DNA from: Scolanthus callimorphus
Lineage: Eukaryota; Cnidaria; Anthozoa; Actiniaria; Edwardsiidae
Assembly (NCBI GenBank): GCA_033964015.1
Contig: JAWWUD010000052.1
Location: forward strand, 744,001 to 808,000
Direction of reading: 5' to 3'
Length of the DNA stretch: 64,000 nucleotides
Part shown: positions 57,103-64,000 of the stretch, in pieces
Position numbering within the stretch: position 1 is the first letter of the stretch
Layout: every line of letters begins with the position of its first letter
Made by a program: the position numbers and the translations under genes
Notes under the pieces: model-generated
What the model saw: only the letters and a program-made list of their open reading frames with translations
What the model was told of the DNA's origin: nothing
The model's database searches: none

Positions 57103-57640
57103 GCTGGGTTCAACAGAATACCTCTCTTGGACAATACCACACAAAATTCACTTTACTTCGTTCATTTAGTGGACTCGACAAGATTAGTACAATATTTTTA
57201 GCTTGGATGCTAGCTTGAAGATGTCATCAAACATCTAATTCTAAACATCATTGCTGGGTTCAACTGAAGACCACTCTTGGAAGACAGAGTACAAACTTCC
57301 CTTTACTTCGTTCTTTTAATAGTGGAATCAATAAGATTGGTACAAAAATGCTACAATCTTGGATGCTAACTTGAATATGTTAGCAAAACTCTAATGCTAA
57401 AAATCATTGCTGGGTTCAACTGAAGACCTCTCTTGGACAGCGCAACATAAAGCACAATATATATTATTCATTCAGTGGACTCAACAAGATTATAGTGCAG
57501 AATTACTGGCTTGGATGCTAGTTTGAAGGTGTCATCAAAAATGCTAAAACACATCACAGCTTCGTAGAACAGAAGACCTCTCTTGGTCAACACAATACGA
57601 AATCCACTTTTACTAATCATTTATTTAAGATTATCATAGT
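57103..57640 (+). repeat. Four degenerate 150-bp tandem repeats directly upstream of a receptor
   Basis: GCTGGGTTCAAC(T)GAA recurs at 57103, 57253 and 57409; a fourth unit near 57557 is degenerate (ACAGCTTCGTAGAACAGAAG). Units share GACCTCTCTTGGAC, TTACTTCGTTCATTTAGTGG, AACAAGATT and CTTGGATGCTA. The last unit runs up to the start codon, so it forms the promoter-proximal or 5' untranslated sequence. Confidence 0.88.
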
Positions 57641-57646
57641 ACAAAA

Positions 57647-58723
57647 ATGCTCAACGTTTCCTCTCTGAGAAACGTAAGTGAATTACAAATAAAGGACACT
57701 ATTGCTGGCAGCGAAAGCTGGATAAGGCTAGCTCTGGTGATTCTGATGTCTATAGTTTCTATTACTGGAAACATATTGGTACTGGCAGTGATTTATGGTG
57801 GCAGAAATGGGATAAGAAATCGACGAAGGAGTGCGCACGAATGTTTTATCGCAAACTTAAGTGTAGCTGACCTGACATTTCTCACCTTCTACTTGTTATC
57901 ACGATACGTGAAAGTAGGTAATGAATACTGTCAGGCCTTCTGCACTATTGTTCCGAATATCAGGCTGATTTGCCTTATTGCGGGGTTCAGCACTTTGACT
58001 GCTATGGTAATCTTTCGACACAGAGCTGTTGTACATCCGTTTAAACCCAAGCCTTCCGCTAAGACAGTCAGAGCAACAATTGCACTAACATGGGTTATAG
58101 GACTTGTAGGCGTAATGCCGGTCGTGATACCTCCAAAGGGAATTGACAGTGACTACCATTGCACGATAGAATGGCCTTATAAATACTATGCACAGTCGTT
58201 TACAATTTTTATGCTCTCAAAGTACGTCGTACCTCTGTCAACGATGATTATTTGCTACTCGAGAATTGCAATGAAGCTCAAGGAACATCGAGAAAACAGA
58301 GAAAACATGAATATGCAAGTGAACCGAAGAGAGGAGACAGAGATAGCAAGAGCGTTTGTAGTTATAGTTATCATATATACTATTCTATGTATGCCGATTC
58401 AAGTCGCCTACATCATGAGGCGCATCTTCAAAGACGAAACTACCGCAAGAATCCTTTTTAGTTTCGCTTATGAGTGTTTGGTAGCTCATACGTGTTGCAA
58501 TCCTCTGTGCTATGGTATCTTGACCAAAACATTTCGGAATGGATTCGCTTTCTATTTAAAAGCATGGTTTGCTTTTTTCACACAATGTGGGAAACGAGGA
58601 GCTAATAGTTCCGGAGACAAAATAGGGTCAAATGAACTTAGCCGGAAAGGAAATTCTCACGAAGAGTTATCCCGGAGCGATATAGCTTTAATAGCACTGC
58701 AAAATAATCTTACTCAAACGTAA
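57647..58723 (+). CDS. Rhodopsin-like (class A) orphan receptor, intact
   Basis: A 358-residue single-exon G-protein-coupled receptor at the plasma membrane. Sequons NVS at 3 and 9. TM1 about 26-49 with GN (41-42), TM2 about 63-86 with LSVAD (D75), TM3 about 97-122 with C99, TM4 about 141-162, ECL2 C172, TM5 about 183-208, a long basic and polar third loop, TM6 about 234-257 (CMPI in place of CWxP), and TM7 about 268-291 with NPLCY (285-289). The D/ERY position reads F-R-H (123-125), so the acidic residue is missing, although the following RAVVHPF is conserved. The start ATG is at 57647 after CAAAA. An AATAAA lies about 15 nt past the stop. Neighbours at 59331 and 63648 are the same subfamily. 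Ligand unknown. Confidence 0.93.
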   Translation: MLNVSSLRNVSELQIKDTIAGSESWIRLALVILMSIVSITGNILVLAVIYGGRNGIRNRRRSAHECFIANLSVADLTFLTFYLLSRYVKVGNEYCQAFCTIVPNIRLICLIAGFSTLTAMVIFRHRAVVHPFKPKPSAKTVRATIALTWVIGLVGVMPVVIPPKGIDSDYHCTIEWPYKYYAQSFTIFMLSKYVVPLSTMIICYSRIAMKLKEHRENRENMNMQVNRREETEIARAFVVIVIIYTILCMPIQVAYIMRRIFKDETTARILFSFAYECLVAHTCCNPLCYGILTKTFRNGFAFYLKAWFAFFTQCGKRGANSSGDKIGSNELSRKGNSHEELSRSDIALIALQNNLTQT

Positions 58724-59330
58724 TTTCGCCAGCTATGAAAATAAAATACCACGAATTTCATGGCCAGTAGTGGTATCTGACGACACTGAAAGAGAAAACT
58801 GCGAACAAATATATAGAGCAGAGTCTCCTTGACAACAGATAGCAAGTAATGACATGTGACCATTCAGAAGTCAAGATGAATTAGAAAACCGGTTTCCAAA
58901 ACTAGTTTGGTTAGAAAAAAGTATTTGCGACCGACTCCACAAACTCGCAGCTCGTAAGCTGAATTACGCTGGGTCCCAAGGGCGCCACTGGCTGCCAAGC
59001 GGTGCTAAGCACAGACGCTGAGGGTGGTCACTGCCAGAGGATTTACGTCCCCAGTGGTTCTTTAACGTCCCCCGCACACATTCCTGGATGGGGCTGTTAT
59101 CGAAATGACAAATCGATGGTGACTCCTTTGAAAAATATGACAGCAAATAGATTAAATGCTAACAGATAATTAACGGATCCTGTTACTTGATGTATCTGCA
59201 AATAATCACAGGTGAGGAAAGAAAAAGGGTTGTCAGCGAGAGTCGCAGAAAAAAATAGCAGTTCGATTCCAATTAAAATGTGTTTGTAGACAGGGAACCA
59301 ATATAAATATGCAAGGAAGTGCTGAGGACG
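58724..59330. repeat. 3' flank and duplicated upstream segment of a receptor relic
   Basis: 59130-59330 matches 63430-63600 (TTGTCAGCGAGAGTCGCAGA, AATAGCAGTTC(G/C)ATTCCAAT, AATATAAATAT), so the promoter side was duplicated with the receptor. Confidence 0.8.
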
Positions 59331-59540
59331 AACCTGACAGATCCTGAAAGATAATTCCTTGCGCTACTAAATGATACAGTTTCTCAAACTGAAACTCTCT
59401 TATTATGGCAAATTAGGCTAGCAGTCGTAATTTCACTGTCCTTTAACTCTATTTGTGGGAATATTTCGGTACTCTTCGCGATTTATGGTGAAAGGAGTGG
59501 GACGAAAATTCAACGCAGGACCACACATGAAACATTCTTT
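59331..59540 (+). pseudogene. Receptor relic: N-terminus and TM1 only
   Basis: Closely matches the start of the receptor at 63648 (CTGACAGATCCTGAAAGAT; GAATATTTCGGTACTC; ACGAAAATTCAACG). It has lost the ATG, has an early in-frame stop (GAAAGATAA), and breaks off after TM1 and the first loop (GAAACATTCTTT). A dead partial duplicate. Confidence 0.9.
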
Positions 59541-59599
59541 GAGCCATTTGAGCTAGAACAGATGGCTAAACTATAAGACATTCAAAGAACGGGCCCCCA

Positions 59600-59850
59600 A
59601 ACATTTTGTGCTTGCTACGGCCCTGAAGTGACAGGTGATTTAGACTTCGTATAGTTTCTTATTATGAAACGTGTAAATGAAGAAAACTGATACTAAAACG
59701 CGCAACATAAGATACTGCGACATTTTTTGCTTGCTACCGCAATGAAGTGACAGGTGATTTAGACTTCGTATAGTTTCTTATTATGAAACGTGTAAATGAA
59801 GAAAACTGATACTAAAACGCGCAAGCAACATAAGATACTGCGACAGTTTC
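59600..59850 (+). repeat. Tandem duplication, 119-bp unit
   Basis: GAAGTGACAGGTGATTTAGA at 59625 and 59744. The units are nearly identical through AAACGCGCAA...CATAAGATACTGCGAC. Confidence 0.93.
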
Positions 59851-61194
59851 CTTTCCGACCTAGAATACAGTACAAAACTCTTTCAAGCTACTCCTCAAAT
59901 AAACAGACCAGAAACCTAATAACAATAGCGGAACTCCCCATGCGTATAGTGGAGCCCCATGCGTATCATTCAACGTCGCTTTGTCCTCCACATCCAGCAT
60001 AGCGCCGCGGCGTTCGGTTTGGACTCCAAACTGCAAAAACGTGTTGCATTTTTTCTAATAGCGAAATGGGAAATGTTTTGCCAACTCTCTGTTGCTAGTG
60101 TAGCCCGCGATGGAAGAGCGAATCTATTTGTTTTTTCCAACTCAATCCAATCGGTCATTTACAAGCGTAACCATAAATTCCAGGGTGAATCTGGGTATCC
60201 CAAGCTGGGCTCCTCTAAAGTGATACATGTTTTATAAGAATAAACCAATATGCAGTAAGAAGCATTGCCTAAATCTATAAATAAATAATATTTATAAATC
60301 GCTTATCCAGTACTTTGCTAAGCGCTGTACATGGTGGAAATGTATAGTTATAAGATAGTTTGTAAAATATACAAAAAAAAAATCAACAATTAAAAAGCTA
60401 ATTGACTTTTTAACAAAATTAAGAGGAAATCCGCCGATAAATCCACTAATTTTGACGCAAAGCGCAAACAAAGAAAGGTCTTGATAAAATAAAGAATTGG
60501 CGAGAAACACCGAGAGGAAATTCCCAAGGAAACCTCAGAAATATTTTTTCCAAGTTGAAGGAATGGTGTTGGATATGGATATTCATGGTGCTGTCAACCT
60601 AATATAAAGTGTATGGTTTTGGACAAATTCAGGATTCATTTTCGATGTTCGGTGTTGTAAGAAATGATTTTTGTGAGATCAGATATCAAAAACAGTAAGA
60701 CAGAAGTCTTTATAATGTAAATTATTTCGTTTCCATAATTTTTTCAATCGTTACTCGATTTTCAAATGGAGTACGTCCTTAACATAATTTAAAAATTATA
60801 TGAAAAAGATGAGTCTTTAATTTAGATTTAGAATCCCATGCTATGAATCTATCTCGCGTGCTGATTGGCTAAAATCGAGGGAGTTTTTTTGTGGAATGAC
60901 ATGGCTGCAAAAGTAGAATTCAATGAAAACACAGGACACCCACGAAATTAAATTTCAACACGACAAGTTTACAATTTATCAAGCGAGAAAGCGAGAACAA
61001 TTACTTTCTAAAGTTTTAAACTCTGTCAAGCACTGTATGAACGTCTTTTCGTCAACGAAGACGCTTCGCTACGAGATTTTTAAGTTGCATTTTCCTGAAA
61101 TTGAAACAGTTTGGCAATGGCTTTCTTGGCGCGCGTAAAAACTTTTTTGTAAATTATTAAATCAATAAAACCTCCGGCATGGGATTCAAAGAAA
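59851..61194. other. No gene seen; one dispersed repeat
   Basis: 60165-60280 is the partner of 22005-22175. The ORFs at 59959 and 60923 have no support beyond length. Confidence 0.35.
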
Positions 61195-61315
61195 ATCCAT
61201 TACTTGACTCAGGAATTCCACACTAAATCTCACTTGAAAAATCTAGAGCGATATAGCGCGACATCGATTTTTCGCGTAAGATTTAGTGTGGAATTCCCTC
61301 GTCGGTAATGGATTT
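61195..61315. repeat. Foldback
   Basis: TCCATTAC...GGAATTCCACACTAAATCT pairs with AGATTTAGTGTGGAATTCC...GTAATGGA, around a loop of about 45 bp. Confidence 0.88.
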
Positions 61316-61339
61316 ACCTATAAAACTGCTCAATTTGGG

Positions 61340-61895
61340 TCAAGAACGAATATCAAGGGGTAGGGCGTTCCAAAGTGTAGGTGCCATGCGACAGAAAGCC
61401 CAAGACCCATATGTCATTAAATTATAGGCCTGGAAATAGCTGAAAAACACAAACGACGACGCGACTGGATCCGTATGTATACAACGTCCAAAAACTAATA
61501 ACGAATAGATGACAGAAAAGGACAAAACAGACGGATTTTGCCAACGTTTTAAGCTTTTACTTTGGCTTTTCTTCAGGGCAGTTACTGCTTGAAACGTTGG
61601 CAAAATCCGTCTGTTTTGTCTTTTTCTGTTATCTATTACTTACTACATTATAAGGTATAAGAAACCGTATGGAGATCGAGATGTCATTTGTCTGTGGCGG
61701 ATCGAAGGCTGAACCTTTTGGGGAGATGCCGCAATAAAAGTTCATCCAAATATTTGGGAGCCAATTGATTAAAAACTTAAAAAGAAATTAAATTTACCTT
61801 TAAAATGAGCCAGGGTAAGCGCACGAGCGCTTCCGAAATGTGGTCATGTTTGCGTTGTTTGCGCAGGCAAGCAACAACTCGGGCAGCTGCATTTT
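61340..61895 (-). pseudogene. Non-LTR RT fragment split by a palindromic MITE
   Basis: The minus strand reads QNAAARVVACLRKQRKHDHI at 61895-61810 and YGSWAFCRMAPTLWNALP at about 61415-61360, two neighbouring blocks of an RT C-terminus. Between them 61504-61636 is a palindrome (arms GACAAAACAGACGGATTTTG) with a GAAGAAAAGCC motif in its loop. Confidence 0.8.
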
Positions 61896-61904
61896 GTACA
61901 TAGA

Positions 61905-61926
61905 TAGATAGATAGATAGATAGATA
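61905..61926 (+). repeat. GATA microsatellite
   Basis: (ATAG)n, about five units, next to the RT fragment on its 5' side. Confidence 0.92.
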
Positions 61927-62861
61927 TGTTTAATGTATCTCTTGCAGCCGAAGCTGAATTACAGATACGGTCAGCAAACATTCAATATTACATTATAGGC
62001 TAATAAATACATAATAGACTAATAAATCCACAATTACATTATTGATTATTATTGTAACTATTTGTAGTAGGTATACAAGAAAATAGCAAAAGTCTAGTTT
62101 TGAACTGACGAACGCGTGCATTAGAACCTCTGTGGTATTTCCACGTGTATTTTCTGATTTTAGCGATGTTTCTCTCACATAGTAAAAAGTAGCCTAATGG
62201 CAGTATCGTCTACCGCACAGATGATCCTTCCCGAAAGTGACAGAGGGAAGAAAGGTCATAGGTCTAAATTTCGAGCGGAAATAGAGAGGTTCAGTCAGTA
62301 TCGAGTTTAATTTTATTTGCTTCCATGTAGCGGTAACTCCAGACGTCCTTTAGCAACATTATTTTACATAGAAATAAGACGGTTTGGTGACAAATCGAAA
62401 TAGAAACTATGCAAACCCTTACATGTTAGCTCGTCTTAAATGTGGTTCCCTGTTCTTCTGTGGTCACGCGAAAAAAACGTTTTTATAGGAGAAAGTTTGG
62501 CGATAATAAGCCGACTACTTTCCGACTAGAATTCACATAAGTCAGACAGGGAATGTTTCTGACGAGAAACTCGTCTCAGACGGGAAACTCGTCTCTAGTG
62601 TGAATTCGGCTATATTGCATATCAACTCTGAAATGTTTTTTTTTTTCTAGATTGCTAAGACTACCTATTAACGTGAGTAGCACGAGTTACTACTGGCATG
62701 TAAACCTTTCGAAATATGCTGAAATAACGCCAATAGGATTCATACTTTCTGTAACCAGATTTTTGGCCACATGTTGCTCCAATCATGAAAATCATATTTC
62801 TTTAAAACTTAGAGCGGATTTCAGATGAGTGCCCAAAGCTAAATGCAAAGTAAACGCGCTT
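61927..62861. other. Unassigned; MITE fragment near 62540
   Basis: GACGAGAAACTCGTCTCAGACGGG and AGTGTGAATTCGGCTA (62557-62612) relate to the element at 11990-12185. A T-run lies at about 62636-62647. No gene. Confidence 0.4.
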
Positions 62862-62926
62862 AGCCAATCAGGAGTGGAAGCCATTCAACAACCAGCCAAT
62901 CAGGAGTGGAATCCATTCAACAACAA
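62862..62926 (+). repeat. Two-copy 33-bp tandem repeat
   Basis: AGCCAATCAGGAGTGGAAGC / AGCCAATCAGGAGTGGAATC, each followed by CATTCAACAAC. Confidence 0.93.
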
Positions 62927-63647
62927 AACAACCAGGGGACGAAGTAAACGGTATGGCTTCCGTTTAGTCGTGAACAAAGAAAACAAGAGTCGCTCTGTTT
63001 TTGTTTTTGTTTTTCTCGCAGTCTGAATTGCTGAAAGAGAAATTATGAGCCAAGACCTCGGTAAATAGGAAAATGTGGAAAATCAACAGTACGTCATTGG
63101 AATTCTGCTCTAAAAACTCTCAAAGGTTTGAAATTAACGCTTTCTGCGAGCCAAATAAAAATAAAAATATAAATTAATAATTAATAAATATAAATTAACT
63201 TTGCCTACTGTGCACACACTTAATACGATTTCGCGTGCGGGATCTCCATCCACAAAAGCATTGTGGCGCAGTGAGATACTTTAGCGAAGAGAAGACGTGG
63301 GTGACTTTTACGTCAATTATGTAGCGGGAAACTGTAAAACTGTAAAGGGAAAAAACTGTAGAAATGTAAAGGGAACTTTTTTGGCATTCCTGGACGGGGT
63401 TATGATATCGATGGTAACTTCTTTGTGAAGTATGACAGCAAAAACGAAGAAATGCTGGCAGACCCTGTTACGCGATGTCTCGGAAAACAAATAGAGTTGA
63501 TGAAAAGAAGGGCTTGTCAGCGAGAGTCGCAGATTAAAAATAGCAGTTCCATTCCAATTAAAACGTGTTTGTAAACAAAGATCCAATATAAATATCATAC
63601 AAAATCACCTTTTTAATTAATCCCACCTCTGAAGCGACAAAGACGAA
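62927..63647. promoter_or_regulatory. Upstream region of the last receptor
   Basis: Shares 63430-63600 with the segment before the relic at 59331. ACTGTAAAGGGAAAA(A)-type phrases repeat at 63329-63375. No other gene. Confidence 0.4.
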
Positions 63648-64000
63648 ATGCACAACCTAACAGATCCTGAAAGATATTACCATGCGCTACTAAATGATAC
63701 AGTTTCTCAAACCGAAAATCCCTTACAATGGCATATCCGGCTAGCAGTCGTGATTTTGCTGTCCTGTATCTCAATTGCTGGGAATATTTCGGTACTCGTC
63801 GTGATTTATGGTGTCAGAACTGGGACGAAAATTCAACGAAGAACCGCACATGAAACTTTCTTAGCAAACCTTAGCGTCGCGGACTTGATGTTCCTGGCTG
63901 TATTCTTGGTATCTAATTACGTGCAAACCTCTTCCCAGAGTAAAGGTTTCTGCTCAACTATTCCGCACTTTAGACTTGTTACTCTTATCGCCGGATTCGC
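63648..64000 (+). CDS. Rhodopsin-like orphan receptor, N-terminal part, runs off window
   Basis: 117 codons from ATG 63648 with no stop. Glycosylation sequons near the start (NLT, NDT). TM1 has IAGNISVLVVIY, and TM2 has ETFLANLSVADLMF with the conserved Asp. TM3 begins after FCSTIPHFRL with the expected Cys. It is the closest relative, within the window, of the receptor at 57647 (shared RRxAHExFxANLSVADL, IRLA, IxGxIxGF-type TM3) and almost the same as the relic at 59331. Together they form a small tandem receptor cluster. A functional copy is likely, but the rest is not visible. Confidence 0.9.
   Translation, partial: MHNLTDPERYYHALLNDTVSQTENPLQWHIRLAVVILLSCISIAGNISVLVVIYGVRTGTKIQRRTAHETFLANLSVADLMFLAVFLVSNYVQTSSQSKGFCSTIPHFRLVTLIAGF

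Overview
The window looks like nuclear DNA of a cnidarian, most likely an anthozoan such as a stony coral. This is inferred from AT-rich sequence, intron-bearing genes, single-exon rhodopsin-like receptor genes in local duplicates, and very dense short inverted-repeat transposons. I could run no searches, so species and orthology are unproven. No RNA gene, CRISPR array or bacterial-type operon is visible.

Layout. 1-349 (minus) is the first coding exon of a battenin (CLN3)-like membrane protein that runs off the left edge. 350-14300 is mostly MITEs, foldbacks and palindromes, including a perfect 97-bp palindrome at 7261-7462, plus one unassigned exon-like ORF at 4338-4750. 14302-18467 is a complete, very young LTR retrotransposon on the minus strand. 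It has 309-bp LTRs differing at 2 positions, a 5-bp target duplication, a tRNA-Arg-type primer site and a Pol with integrase BEFORE reverse transcriptase (Gmr1-like order). Gag and protease are absent, and a 4 x 71-bp tandem repeat lies where they should be.

22.8-38.6 kb holds two diverged copies of a segment that carries a rhodopsin-like receptor. Copy A (23746-24840) has one in-frame stop. Copy B (37400-38518) has two 1-bp frameshifts, and its upstream part is split by a non-LTR retrotransposon that is itself split by a MITE. 39858-45754 (minus) is a real multi-exon gene. I assembled eight exons with matching splice phases. It encodes a low-complexity, Ser/Pro/acidic region followed by an EF-hand; one exon lacks one T in a T run.

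46-55.5 kb is a transposon graveyard. It has a piggyBac-like MITE containing two other MITEs (one with nine kappaB-like GGAAATTCC boxes), a 475-bp inverted repeat pair 2 kb apart, a foldback nearly 3 kb long, and non-LTR retrotransposon fragments. 57647-58723 is an intact receptor gene preceded by four degenerate 150-bp repeats. A relic of a related receptor lies at 59331-59540, and a second related receptor starts at 63648 and leaves the window.

The genes do not form a visible pathway. The coherent themes are local expansion of two orphan receptor subfamilies and continuous reshaping of the intergenic DNA by inverted-repeat elements.
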